Positions 35,691-44,442 of a DNA stretch of 64,000 nucleotides are shown one piece after another. Under the pieces are notes generated by a model. It was not told where the DNA came from and made no database searches. It saw only the letters and a list, made by a program, of their open reading frames with translations. Numbering within the stretch: position 1 is the first letter of the stretch; every line of letters starts with the position of its first letter. The stretch is from Bradyrhizobium sp. dw_411. Lineage in GTDB: Bacteria; Pseudomonadota; Alphaproteobacteria; Rhizobiales; Xanthobacteraceae. The translations under genes and the position numbers were made by a program. The stretch lies in the NCBI RefSeq assembly GCF_018449695.1, contig NZ_JAAVUY010000021.1:1-64000 (forward strand). Reading direction: 5' to 3'.

Positions 35691-36458
35691 ATGAGTTCAA
35701 AGCGAAATCGCACCATCAATATGCCCGCGCCGTATCTGCGGCGGGTGTGGCTCGATCCGTCGCGCATCGAAGATCGCAAGGCCTATCCGTTTTGCCTGCC
35801 GTTTCTGCGAGACGATTTCGAACTGACTCTTGATCAGCCCATCACCATCATCGTCGGCGAAAACGGCACAGGCAAATCTACCTTGCTGGAGGGTATCGCG
35901 GTGCTCGCCGGATATGATGAGGCCGGTGGCGGCAGGGGTTATCGGTCGGTCGATCATTCGAATGCCGTGGAGGCGATGGGCGGGCAATTGTCCAGCGCGC
36001 TTCGGGCAAGCTGGCTACCCAAGATCACCAATGGCTGGTTCTTCCGCGCCGAAAGTTTCTTTTCGGTCGCGAGATATCTCGACGAAGCCGCCCGTGACGC
36101 GGGCTTCATGCCGCCAGACTTCCTCTCGCATTCGCATGGCGAAGGCTTTTTGCGCTTCTTCGAGGAGCGTTGCCAGCGGCAAGGCATCTTCATCTTCGAC
36201 GAACCGGAATCGGCGTTGTCGCCGGCGCGCCAGATGGAATTTTTAAAACTAATGCGGCGGATGGAGGAGTCCACGATCTGCCAAATCGTGATGGCCACGC
36301 ATTCGCCGATGCTGATGGCCTATCCGGGAGCACGGCTGCTGCGATTGACAAAATACGGGCTGGATCCCGTGACCGTCGAGCAGACCGACCACTACAAGGT
36401 TATGCGCGAGTTTTGTGACGATCCGGCGGGGTTTGTCGAAGCGGTGATGGCGGAGTAG
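35691..36458 (+). CDS. AAA-family ATPase (OLD/RecF-like)
   Basis: The 255-residue protein is a compact ATPase of the AAA_15/AAA_21 group. Walker A is VGENGTGKSTLLEGIAVLAG near 55-74, a signature-like region follows, Walker B is IFIFDEPESALSPARQMEFL, and the switch His is in MATHSPMLMAYPGA. It lacks a TOPRIM nuclease domain. Related small ATPases occur alone or beside nuclease genes in defence islands. It is followed 63 bases downstream by higB, and lies in a region of repeats. Confidence 0.87.
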   Translation: MSSKRNRTINMPAPYLRRVWLDPSRIEDRKAYPFCLPFLRDDFELTLDQPITIIVGENGTGKSTLLEGIAVLAGYDEAGGGRGYRSVDHSNAVEAMGGQLSSALRASWLPKITNGWFFRAESFFSVARYLDEAARDAGFMPPDFLSHSHGEGFLRFFEERCQRQGIFIFDEPESALSPARQMEFLKLMRRMEESTICQIVMATHSPMLMAYPGARLLRLTKYGLDPVTVEQTDHYKVMREFCDDPAGFVEAVMAE

Positions 36459-36521
36459 GCCAGAGATCGCAGATGCACCATTTTCGTTGTCATTCACCGT
36501 TTAGCGTAGTATGTTTGCGCC

Positions 36522-36809
36522 ATGATCAGGTCGTGGCGGAATTCGGCAGCCCGCAAGGTCTGGGACGGCGAGCGGCCGAACCAGTTCCGCGGACTGGATT
36601 TCGACGCGGCTGTCGACTTGCTGCTGGCATTGAATGTTGCAAAATCGCTCGGCGATCTAAGCCCTTTAAAAAGTTTGGGCCTGCATAAGCTCAAGGGCGA
36701 TCGTCGGGGACAATGGGCCATGACGGTCAACGACCGTTGGCGCATTTGTTTCGAATTCCGCAAAGGCGACGCGCACGAAGTCGAGATTGTGGATTATCAC
36801 CGAGGTTGA
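36522..36809 (+). CDS. higB: RelE/HigB-family toxin
   Basis: The 95-residue protein is a HigB-type member of the RelE/ParE superfamily, an mRNA-cleaving ribosome-dependent toxin. The core segment LGLHKLKGDRRGQWAMTVND and WRICFEFRKGDAHEVEIVDY carry the strands and the basic residues typical of this group. The order toxin first, antitoxin second is the normal higBA order. higA starts 6 bases after its stop. No ribosome binding site is obvious upstream of the ATG. Confidence 0.92.
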   Translation: MIRSWRNSAARKVWDGERPNQFRGLDFDAAVDLLLALNVAKSLGDLSPLKSLGLHKLKGDRRGQWAMTVNDRWRICFEFRKGDAHEVEIVDYHRG

Positions 36810-36814
36810 ACGCC

Positions 36815-37102
36815 ATGGCGCCTGTTGTACATCCCGGCCGTTTGTTGAAGCGCGAACTGGTCGCGCGCAAGCTTAGTGCGAACCGCCTGTCGCTGGATAT
36901 CGGCGTTCCCTCCGGCCGCATCACCGATATTCTAAATGGGCGCCGCGCAATCACGGCCGATACTGCCGTAAGGCTGGGCCGCTATTTCGGCAATAGCGCA
37001 CAGTTCTGGCTGGACCTGCAGGGTCAATATGACATCGGCATGGTCGAGCGGGAGAAGGGTGCCGAGATCGCCAGGCGAGTCCGGCCGGCGGATGCAGCGT
37101 GA
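36815..37102 (+). CDS. higA: HigA-family antitoxin
   Basis: The 95-residue protein carries an XRE-type helix-turn-helix: LSANRLSLDIGVPSGRITDI, then LNGRRAITADTAVRLGRYFG, which is the HigA signature. HigA neutralises HigB and represses the operon. The start at 36815 is used; the frame is open further upstream but that overlaps higB. The typical beginning VHPGRLLKRELVARKL supports this. Confidence 0.92.
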   Translation: MAPVVHPGRLLKRELVARKLSANRLSLDIGVPSGRITDILNGRRAITADTAVRLGRYFGNSAQFWLDLQGQYDIGMVEREKGAEIARRVRPADAA

Positions 37103-37135
37103 ATCGATACCGAGTTCGTGAACTGACAGCGATAA

Positions 37136-37561
37136 TCAGTCCGCCGGAATGAACCGCAGCGTGCCTGCTCGACGCGTTGGCTTGCCGGTGTCGCTGGTAT
37201 GATTGACGCCGTCCGTGACAGGCACCTCATGGAAATCGAACGGGCTTACCCCGTCCAGGCACGCTACGTTGACGGCAAACAGGTTCTGGTTCGAGCGCCG
37301 CTGATGATGGGTGTATATTCCGCAGCGGGAACAGAAGAAGTGCTGCGCCGCGCCGGTATGGAAGCGGTAGCTTGTCAGCGCATCCTCACCCTGCAGGAAC
37401 TTGATCCCGCCCATCTTCGCCATGACAACGACGGCGCCGCGCATCCGGCAGTAAGAGCACGTACAGCGCAGGATCGAATTGAAACCGTCGCTGAGCGTCG
37501 CTTCGAAACGCACCGCGCCGCAATGACATTGGCCTGGCAGAATTTTGGTGTCGCTCACCAT
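37136..37561 (-). CDS. GFA-family (glutathione-dependent formaldehyde-activating-like) protein
   Basis: The 141-residue protein shows the CENP-V/GFA zinc-binding fold. Cysteines are at 12 and 14 (CHCG), at 33, 35 and 38 (CTCSYC), and at 77 and 80 (CSRCG), which bind two zinc ions. The founder GFA enzyme speeds the addition of glutathione to formaldehyde, but most family members have no known activity, so function here is unsettled. It converges on higA with about 34 bases between them. Confidence 0.9.
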   Translation of the reverse strand: MVSDTKILPGQCHCGAVRFEATLSDGFNSILRCTCSYCRMRGAVVVMAKMGGIKFLQGEDALTSYRFHTGAAQHFFCSRCGIYTHHQRRSNQNLFAVNVACLDGVSPFDFHEVPVTDGVNHTSDTGKPTRRAGTLRFIPAD

Positions 37562-37591
37562 GTTGCGTGGGTCTCCTGTTGAGAGTTGGAG

Positions 37592-37667
37592 GGCGCAATA
37601 GCGAAGCCGTATTGCGCCGTTTGTTTGAACGACATGAGAGGCGGAATACCCGCTTGTTATTCCGCCT
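37592..37667. repeat. Two inverted repeats
   Basis: The first has arms GGCGCAATA and TATTGCGCC (37592-37618), and the second AGGCGGAATA and TATTCCGCCT (37639-37667). They stand at the end of the 444-residue gene and just upstream of the GFA gene. Confidence 0.65.
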
Positions 37668-37673
37668 ACATGC

Positions 37674-39008
37674 TTAGTCGGTCTTGCCGATGGTAGTGGG
37701 TATTCTTAATGACGAGGCGGCGTAGTCGTGGTCCAATTCGAAAACAATATGGTCGTCGTCCTCGTCAAGGCCAGCCTTTTCGATGCGAGCGCTTTTGATG
37801 GTTTTTCCAGCCTTCAAGGTCGATTCCAGAACCTGTGGCGTACCGCCAAAGTGACGAAACTCTTCCGACGTGACCCTGCCTGCCAGATATTCCAAAACTA
37901 AACGCGCCGATAGTTTAACAGAAGTCGACATAAGGTTTCCTCTTGAACTGATTTCTGTCCCTAAATATTGCCCCCGCGCTTGAGGGGCGAACGATCCTTG
38001 GCGATGCAACGATCTTGCCTGATACCCCTCATAATTAGGAGCAGGCAGCGCTGCTGCCACGGCAGCGAGGCCGGTATGATCATCGACAGGCGGGGTGGGG
38101 CGCTTATCAAAATAGGTCACGCGCCAGATACGAGGAGATCGCGTTGATGAATTGGCCCTCTGTGGCGAGAACACAGCGACCAAATCAATCGACGACCTAT
38201 TAAGAAAATGCCGGATGATTTGCTCGCCGTTGAATACGCGTCTGGTTGGATCGCTTCGCCTCAAATCTCTAAGAATATTGCAACCTGCGTCGCCCAAAAA
38301 TATACATCGGTAGGAACCTGGGGGCGCCCCAGATAGCTGTGACTGCTTTTCTTCTAACCGCTTATAAACTGGGTTATCGATGATGTCGTAGGCGATCGGC
38401 GGCATCGTTGAAAATGTTCTTCCTTCAGGATGAACATAGCTTTTCCACTCTAGCACAACATCGATGTCTTCATTTGATAAACGAATCTGTTGCGGATTTG
38501 GCCAATCTGATTTCGTAAGCCAGTCCCGCAATGAATTTTCTAATATGGGTGTCAATTGAAAATTTGACGTGATGCAACGAGATCGCAGATATTTCCCATT
38601 TTCATAACCACTCCTTTCGTTGAATCGGAAATATAGTTGCTTTGCCGAACCCTTTCGCACGCGATTTACAAACTGTGAAATGATGTTGGCAGCTCGCTCC
38701 ATCTTATCGCGATCGGAAAATGTGTCATCCGATACCGCAGTCACTTCGATATATGCCGGCGCACTTGGAAATAATTCAGGGCAATATGCTTCTGGTCGGC
38801 GCTTGGTGGTCGGCAATTTTGGATGTAATTGGGTTTTTGTGACTGAACTAACCGCCCAAAGCAAACCTAGCTCGACTTCCGCGGCTAACGCAGCGACGAC
38901 GTCACGATGTTCGAGCCGGTTCAACAAATCTTTGGCTTGAGCCTGATCTAAAAGTGGCCCAAGGCCATCAAGCATATCTTGAAGTCTCCGGCGAGCAAAA
39001 ATTGGCAC
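37674..39008 (-). CDS. Large protein of unknown function, possibly nuclease-related
   Basis: The 444-residue product is not recognised. It has no signal peptide or membrane helix. A conspicuous segment is CPELFPSAPAYIEVTAVSDD at about 75-95, where acidic residues precede a strand ending in EVT, loosely like the core of PD-(D/E)xK nucleases; that is a guess. The DNA is visibly less GC-rich than its neighbours, suggesting recent transfer. Within the frame, an ATG at 37931 (MSTSVKLSARLVLEYLAG) has a good AGAGGAAA ribosome binding site, so the last 85 residues could also be made as a separate protein, or be the only real gene. Confidence 0.7.
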   Translation of the reverse strand: MPIFARRRLQDMLDGLGPLLDQAQAKDLLNRLEHRDVVAALAAEVELGLLWAVSSVTKTQLHPKLPTTKRRPEAYCPELFPSAPAYIEVTAVSDDTFSDRDKMERAANIISQFVNRVRKGSAKQLYFRFNERSGYENGKYLRSRCITSNFQLTPILENSLRDWLTKSDWPNPQQIRLSNEDIDVVLEWKSYVHPEGRTFSTMPPIAYDIIDNPVYKRLEEKQSQLSGAPPGSYRCIFLGDAGCNILRDLRRSDPTRRVFNGEQIIRHFLNRSSIDLVAVFSPQRANSSTRSPRIWRVTYFDKRPTPPVDDHTGLAAVAAALPAPNYEGYQARSLHRQGSFAPQARGQYLGTEISSRGNLMSTSVKLSARLVLEYLAGRVTSEEFRHFGGTPQVLESTLKAGKTIKSARIEKAGLDEDDDHIVFELDHDYAASSLRIPTTIGKTD

Positions 39009-39017
39009 GATCGGGCT

Positions 39018-41999
39018 CTACTCCGCCGCCTCACTCGTCCCGCGCTTGCGCTTCCCGCCCTCGGCCTTCGCCAGCACCGGTCCCAGAAACTTGCCGGTGT
39101 AACTGCGCGGCGCCTTGACGATATCCTCCGGCGGGCCCCAGGCGACGATTTCGCCGCCGCCGTCGCCGCCTTCGGGGCCGAGGTCGATGACCCAGTCGGC
39201 GGTCTTGATCACTTCGAGATTATGCTCGATCACCACCACCGTATTTCCCTGCGATACCAGTTCGTGCAGCACTTCCAAGAGTTTCTTGACGTCGTGGAAG
39301 TGCAGGCCGGTCGTGGGCTCGTCCAGGATATAGAGCGTGCGGCCGGTCGCGCGTTTGGACAGTTCTTTTGCCAGCTTGACGCGCTGGGCTTCGCCGCCGG
39401 ATAGCGTCGTGGCCTGCTGGCCGACATGAATGTAATCGAGACCGACGCGATGCAGGGTTTTAAAAGTTTCGCGCACGCGCGGCACCGCCTTGAAGAATTC
39501 GGCGGCTTCCTCGACGGTCATGTCGAGCACGTCGGCGATCGACTTGCCTTTGAATAATACCTCAAGCGTTTCGCGGTTGTAGCGCTTGCCCTTGCAGGTA
39601 TCGCAGGTGACGTAGACGTCGGGCAGAAAGTGCATCTCGATCTTGATGACGCCGTCGCCCTCGCAGGCTTCGCAGCGGCCGCCCTTGACGTTGAACGAAA
39701 ACCGCCCGGGCTCGTAGCCGCGCGCCTTGGCTTCGGGCAGGCCGGCGAACCATTCGCGGATCGGCGTGAACGCGCCGGTATAGGTCGCGGGATTGGAGCG
39801 CGGCGTGCGGCCGATCGGCGACTGGTCGATGTCGATGATCTTGTCGATATGCTCAAGGCCCTCGATGCGGTCATGCGGCGCCGCGCCTTCGCTGGCATTG
39901 TTGAGCTTGCGCGCGATCGCCTTGTAGAGCGTGTCGATCAGCAGCGTCGACTTGCCGCCGCCGGACACGCCGGTGACGCAGGTGAACAGCCCCAGCGGGA
40001 TTTCCGCCGAGACGTTTTTCAGATTGTTGCCACGGGCGTTGATCACCTTGATGGTGCGGCGATGGTTCGGCGGCTTGCGCTCGGGGATATCGACCGTCAG
40101 CTCGCCGGTGAGATATTTGCCGGTCAGCGACTTCGGATTGTTCATGATCTGGGCGGGCGTACCCTCGGCCACGATATGGCCGCCATGGGTGCCGGCGCCG
40201 GGGCCGATATCGAGTACGTAATCGGCCAAGCGAATGGCGTCCTCGTCATGCTCGACCACGATCACGGTATTGCCGAGATCGCGCAACCGTTTCAGGGTTT
40301 CCAACAGCCGCGCATTGTCGCGCTGGTGCAGGCCGATCGAGGGTTCGTCCAGCACATAAAGCACGCCGGTCAATCCTGAGCCGATCTGCGACGCCAGCCG
40401 GATGCGTTGGCTCTCGCCGCCCGACAGCGTGCCGGAGGCGCGCGCCAGCGTCAGATAGTTCAAGCCGACATCGAGCAGGAACGACAGCCGCTCGCGGATT
40501 TCCTTGAGCACGCGGCCGGCGATTTCATTCTGCTGGGTGGTGAGCGCCTTCGGCACGGTTTCGAACCATTCGCCGGCGCGGCGAACTGAAAGCTCGGAGA
40601 TTTCGCCGATATGTTTGCCGCCGATCTTGACGCACAGCGCCTCCGGCTTGAGCCGGTAGCCGTGGCAGGCTTCGCAGGGAATGTCGGAGAAATACTTGCC
40701 GAGTTCCTCGCGCGCCCATTCGCTCTCGGTCTCGCGAAAGCGACGGTCGAGATTGGTGATGACGCCTTCGAACGGCTTCTTGGTGTCGTAGGAGCGCACG
40801 CCATCTTCGTAGGAGAATTTGATCTCCTCCTCGCCGGAGCCATGCAGCAGCGCGTTCTGCGTTTTCTTCGGCAGATCCTTCCATTTGGTGTCGAGCGTGA
40901 ACTTGTAGAATTTGCCGAGCGCGGTCAGTGTCTGGATGTAATAGGGCGAGGACGATTTCGCCCATGGCGCAATCGCGCCCTTGCGCAAGGTCAGGTCCTT
41001 GTCGGGAATGACCAGATCTTCGTCGATGTGCTGCTCGACGCCGAGGCCGCCGCAGGCCGGGCAGGCGCCATAGGGATTGTTGAAGGAAAACAGTCGGGGC
41101 TCGATTTCCGGAATCGTGAAGCCGGAAACCGGGCAGGCGAATTTCTCCGAGAACAAAATCCGTTCCGGGCCGCTCTTGTCGTGGATCTTTGCGGTCTTCT
41201 TGTCCGACTTCTTCTCGTCGGAAGCGGCCGCCGGCGCGTCGGCATATTCGATCACCGCCAGGCCATCAGCCAGCTTCAGCGCGGTCTCAAAACTTTCCGC
41301 CAGGCGCTGGCCGATATCCGGCCGCACCACGATACGGTCCACCACGACATCAATGTCGTGCGGGAATTTCTTGTCGAGCGTCGGCGCTTCGGCCAATTCA
41401 TGGAAGGCGCCGTCGATCTTGACCCGCTGGAATCCCTTTTTGAGATATTCTGCAAGCTCTTTCTTGTATTCGCCCTTGCGGCCGCGCACGACCGGCGCCA
41501 GCAAATAAAGCCGGGTGCCTTCCGGCAGCGCCAGCACGCGGTCGACCATCTGCGAGACGATCTGGCTTTCGATCGGCAGCCCCGTGGCGGGCGAGTAGGG
41601 CACGCCAACCCGCGCCCACAACAGCCGCATGTAGTCGTAAATCTCGGTGACGGTGCCGACCGTCGAGCGCGGGTTCTTCGAGGTGGTTTTCTGCTCGATC
41701 GAAATCGCCGGCGACAGGCCGTCGATCTGGTCGACATCCGGCTTCTGCATCATCTCCAGGAACTGGCGCGCATAGGCGGAGAGCGATTCAACGTAGCGGC
41801 GCTGTCCCTCGGCATAGATGGTGTCGAACGCCAGCGAGGATTTGCCGGAGCCGGACAGGCCCGTAAACACCACGAGCTTGTCGCGGGGGATCTCGACATC
41901 GACGTTTTTGAGATTGTGCTCGCGTGCGCCACGTATCGTAATCGCGCGCATGCTGCTCGCGTTGGCCTGACGCTTCGCCTTGATCACTTCATCCACCAT
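39018..41999 (-). CDS. uvrA: Excinuclease ABC subunit A
   Basis: The 993-residue ABC ATPase finds bulky DNA damage and loads UvrB in nucleotide excision repair. The first Walker A is GLSGSGKSS at about 47-55, the second GVSGGGKSTLLIDTLYKA. Zinc motifs are seen at FNNPYGACPACGGLG, CEACHGYRL and CEACEGDGVIKIEMHF with CDTCKGKRY. Two ABC signatures, LSGGESQRIRLASQIGS and LSGGEAQRVKLAKELS, are present. The start at 41999 gives a short basic lead; the alternative is MRAITIRG at 41951. A LexA box at 42088-42102 lies about 90 bases upstream. Confidence 0.96.
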   Translation of the reverse strand: MVDEVIKAKRQANASSMRAITIRGAREHNLKNVDVEIPRDKLVVFTGLSGSGKSSLAFDTIYAEGQRRYVESLSAYARQFLEMMQKPDVDQIDGLSPAISIEQKTTSKNPRSTVGTVTEIYDYMRLLWARVGVPYSPATGLPIESQIVSQMVDRVLALPEGTRLYLLAPVVRGRKGEYKKELAEYLKKGFQRVKIDGAFHELAEAPTLDKKFPHDIDVVVDRIVVRPDIGQRLAESFETALKLADGLAVIEYADAPAAASDEKKSDKKTAKIHDKSGPERILFSEKFACPVSGFTIPEIEPRLFSFNNPYGACPACGGLGVEQHIDEDLVIPDKDLTLRKGAIAPWAKSSSPYYIQTLTALGKFYKFTLDTKWKDLPKKTQNALLHGSGEEEIKFSYEDGVRSYDTKKPFEGVITNLDRRFRETESEWAREELGKYFSDIPCEACHGYRLKPEALCVKIGGKHIGEISELSVRRAGEWFETVPKALTTQQNEIAGRVLKEIRERLSFLLDVGLNYLTLARASGTLSGGESQRIRLASQIGSGLTGVLYVLDEPSIGLHQRDNARLLETLKRLRDLGNTVIVVEHDEDAIRLADYVLDIGPGAGTHGGHIVAEGTPAQIMNNPKSLTGKYLTGELTVDIPERKPPNHRRTIKVINARGNNLKNVSAEIPLGLFTCVTGVSGGGKSTLLIDTLYKAIARKLNNASEGAAPHDRIEGLEHIDKIIDIDQSPIGRTPRSNPATYTGAFTPIREWFAGLPEAKARGYEPGRFSFNVKGGRCEACEGDGVIKIEMHFLPDVYVTCDTCKGKRYNRETLEVLFKGKSIADVLDMTVEEAAEFFKAVPRVRETFKTLHRVGLDYIHVGQQATTLSGGEAQRVKLAKELSKRATGRTLYILDEPTTGLHFHDVKKLLEVLHELVSQGNTVVVIEHNLEVIKTADWVIDLGPEGGDGGGEIVAWGPPEDIVKAPRSYTGKFLGPVLAKAEGGKRKRGTSEAAE

Positions 42000-42087
42000 G
42001 TCGGCATTCCCGGCGCGCATGAGGCGCACAAATTCAGGCGACGCGCTTCGCCGGGAACCGGGGATCGGACGCCAATGGGTAAGCTCG

Positions 42088-42102
42088 GAACGTAGGAAGA
42101 AC
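42088..42102 (-). promoter_or_regulatory. Candidate LexA/SOS box of uvrA
   Basis: GAAC-GTAGGAA-GAAC fits the alphaproteobacterial LexA consensus GAAC-N7-GAAC exactly and lies about 90 bases upstream of the uvrA start. In the direction of uvrA it reads GTTC-N7-GTTC. uvrA is a classic SOS gene. Confidence 0.75.
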
Positions 42103-42212
42103 GGGGCGCAATTTCCAGTACCCCGCGCAAACCATCAACGGTTTGTTGGAGGCGGGGGCGGGAAAAGGCGCTAAATGGCGGCAGACGGCAGCAGTTCCCC
42201 GCGCGCGGCAGC

Positions 42213-42240
42213 AAAAAGGCCAGCGCGAGGCCGGCCTTTC
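42213..42240 (-). terminator. Terminator of outer-membrane protein gene
   Basis: On the minus strand, AAAGGCC and GGCCTTT form the stem around a GC-rich loop, followed by TTTTTG. It ends the gene at 42274. Confidence 0.75.
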
Positions 42241-42273
42241 GTCGTTTAAGTGAAGACGCAGAAGTCGCTGATA

Positions 42274-43032
42274 TCAGTACTTCGCGACGATCGGGCCGCC
42301 GAAACGGTAGTTCAGGCGAACGGTGCCGATATCGACATCCTGGCTGATGTTGTCAGTGCGCGTCGGGATGCCGGCGAGGGTGAAGTTGTTGTTGCGGCTG
42401 CCCATGAACAGATGGTCGTATTCGACGGCAACGGACCAGTTCGGCGCGAAGCCGATTTCGATGCCGGTTCCGATCGTGCCGCCCCAGCGGGTTTCGCTGG
42501 CGGTGTCGAGCGTGAGACCCGTTCCGGTGATGGAGCCATTGTACTTGTCATGGGTGACGGCCGCACCGCCCTTGACGTAGCCAAGAACGTTGTTCCAGGC
42601 ATAGCCGACCTGGCCGGTGAACAGGCCGAACGAATCCGTCTTGGTGTTGTTGGTGATCACTGCGGTCAGGGCCGCCGGCGAGCTCTGGGTCGATCCCGAG
42701 AAGCTGGCCCAGTCGCCCTGCGCTTCCAGACCGAACACCACGTTGGTGGTCTGCCAGCGATAGCCGATCTGGCCACCGACGAGGCCGCCGGTCGCGTTGG
42801 AGCAACCTTCGCGCACCGCGGGAGCAACGGCAACGCCGCCGGCATTGTTGATGTCCCAGCAGTTACGGCTGGAGCCGCCGCCGCCGTTGATACCGAGGTA
42901 GAAGCCGCTCCAGTTGTAGAGCGGCGAGACCATCACCGGCGCCTTGGTGTAGGTCCGCGCCGGAAGATCGGCGGCGAGGGCAGGAGCCGCCAGTGCAATG
43001 AGGCCAACGGTACCCAGCAAAAACTTTTTCAT
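42274..43032 (-). CDS. Outer-membrane beta-barrel protein (Omp25/31-like)
   Basis: The 252-residue protein starts with a signal peptide, MKKFLLGTVGLIALAAPALA, cleaved after Ala20, and continues ADLPARTYTKAPVMVSPLYN followed by WSGFYLGINGGGG, the usual start of the alphaproteobacterial eight-stranded outer-membrane proteins of the Omp25/31 (Opacity) type. Alternating strands continue to the C-terminal aromatic NYRFGGPIVAKY. It probably sits in the outer membrane; its role is structural or unknown. It lies between uvrA and ssb on the minus strand with its own terminator. Confidence 0.88.
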   Translation of the reverse strand: MKKFLLGTVGLIALAAPALAADLPARTYTKAPVMVSPLYNWSGFYLGINGGGGSSRNCWDINNAGGVAVAPAVREGCSNATGGLVGGQIGYRWQTTNVVFGLEAQGDWASFSGSTQSSPAALTAVITNNTKTDSFGLFTGQVGYAWNNVLGYVKGGAAVTHDKYNGSITGTGLTLDTASETRWGGTIGTGIEIGFAPNWSVAVEYDHLFMGSRNNNFTLAGIPTRTDNISQDVDIGTVRLNYRFGGPIVAKY

Positions 43033-43697
43033 CTTGTTATTCTCTCCAGCCTTTTATCGCTTCGTTTAATCCAGAAGCATTTCAGAGACACGACCGCTGC
43101 TGCGGCCAAATCCATCGGCGCGATATAACCGATTCAACCATCAATACTATTGCCGAAATGTTACACCTGCGGATCAATTGCGGATGTCAATCGGCGTGCG
43201 CATTCATCTACATGAACGTGCGTCGGGACGTTGACGGAGGTGATGGAAACAGGCGGAAACAAAATCAAAAAGACAGCCGAGAAGCCGGTTGTTTTCGCTT
43301 CAGATGATCGCCTGACTCTCGGTACTTCACGTATTTCAGCTCTCGGCATTTGGCGATGACCGGACCGCCCCCGCGACAGTTGACGTGCGCGGTGCGCAGC
43401 GGTCGTGCCGGCGGTTCCATCAGCCTGCACCTGCCGCCGGGTTGAAATTCCCGGCGAAATCTATTTCGGAACAAAACTGGAACATTCGCGTCCGGCTTGC
43501 TATATGTGGATAACCGGGGACCTCCGGGGGTTCTTGGGAGATCGCGGGACCGGCCAGCGTATAGGGTCGCTCTCAGGTGGTCCCAAAGAATTCCAACCGG
43601 GATGAGGCGACGAGGCTCAGGCCCATTAAGGCCGTGGCTGAGCTTCGGGGCCGGCCCTGTAACTGATCCAGTAATTTGACGAGAGTGGAGAGCGGCG
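43033..43697. other. Divergent promoter region between outer-membrane protein gene and ssb
   Basis: No gene is supported in these 665 bases. The right part holds the ssb control region with a LexA box at 43469-43483. The left part holds the promoter of the outer-membrane protein gene. A reading frame on the minus strand covering 43265-43927 is antisense to ssb and not credible. Confidence 0.5.
43469..43483 (+). promoter_or_regulatory. Candidate LexA/SOS box of ssb
   Basis: GAAC-AAAACTG-GAAC matches the alphaproteobacterial LexA consensus exactly and lies about 215 bases upstream of the ssb start. A possible -10 element (CTATAT) follows about 20 bases later. Confidence 0.72.
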
Positions 43698-44198
43698 ATG
43701 GCGGGAAGCGTAAACAAGGTAATTCTGGTCGGAAATCTCGGCAAGGATCCGGAGATCCGGCGGACCCAGGACGGGCGGCCGATTGCCAATCTGAGCATCG
43801 CGACGTCGGAAACCTGGCGCGACAAGGGGACTGGCGAGCGCAAGGAAAAGACCGAGTGGCATCGGGTGGTGATCTTCTCCGAACCGCTCTGCAAGATCGT
43901 CGAGCAGTATCTCAAGAAGGGCGCCAAGGTTTACATCGAGGGCGCGTTGCAGACCCGCAAATGGACCGACCAGAGCGGCGTCGAGAAATACTCGACCGAA
44001 GTGGTGCTGCAGGGATTCAACTCGACCCTGACCATGCTCGATGGCCGCAGCGGCGGCGGTGGCGGCAGTTTCGGGGGCGACGACCAGGGCGGCGGCGATT
44101 TCGGATCGAGCGGAACCTCGAGCGCGCCGCCGCGTCGCGCGGTGGCCGCCGGTGGCGGTCGCAGCAACAGCGACATGGACGACGATATTCCGTTCTAG
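43698..44198 (+). CDS. ssb: Single-stranded DNA-binding protein
   Basis: The 166-residue protein protects single-stranded DNA in replication and repair. An OB-fold domain spans about 5-112, with SVNKVILVGNLGKDPEIR and KWTDQSGVEKYSTEVVLQ. A Gly-rich linker follows, and the C-terminus is DDDIPF, the acidic tip that recruits partner proteins. A GGAGAG ribosome binding site precedes the ATG. A LexA box lies upstream, and a terminator follows. Confidence 0.97.
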   Translation: MAGSVNKVILVGNLGKDPEIRRTQDGRPIANLSIATSETWRDKGTGERKEKTEWHRVVIFSEPLCKIVEQYLKKGAKVYIEGALQTRKWTDQSGVEKYSTEVVLQGFNSTLTMLDGRSGGGGGSFGGDDQGGGDFGSSGTSSAPPRRAVAAGGGRSNSDMDDDIPF

Positions 44199-44231
44199 GG
44201 ATTGGCCGTTCCAGAAGATGCTGGTTCAAGG

Positions 44232-44264
44232 GGGCCTGCCGTTTGGCGGGCCTCTCGCTTTTTG
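44232..44264 (+). terminator. Terminator of ssb
   Basis: GGCCTGCC and GGCGGGCC pair with one G-T pair, followed shortly by TTTTT. Confidence 0.75.
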
Positions 44265-44442
44265 CGGCTGATTTAGGGGTATTGCGGCGAGGCACTTTTA
44301 CAGCCCCGAAAACAGGTTCCGCCCACCACGTAAGTCTCTGGAAAAACGAAGGGAAAAACCGCTCGCGCCGGTCAGGAAAGGGTGGTTTCAAGGGCCCCGA
44401 TGCGCTATATGATTCTTACCCAAAATTGACCGGATTTCCTCC

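Noticed and set aside
40611..42095. 494-codon plus-strand frame antisense to uvrA
   Set aside because: Mirrors uvrA codons; uvrA is certain.
43265..43927. 220-codon minus-strand frame across the ssb promoter and N-terminus
   Set aside because: It is antisense to ssb, with no ribosome binding site or domain.
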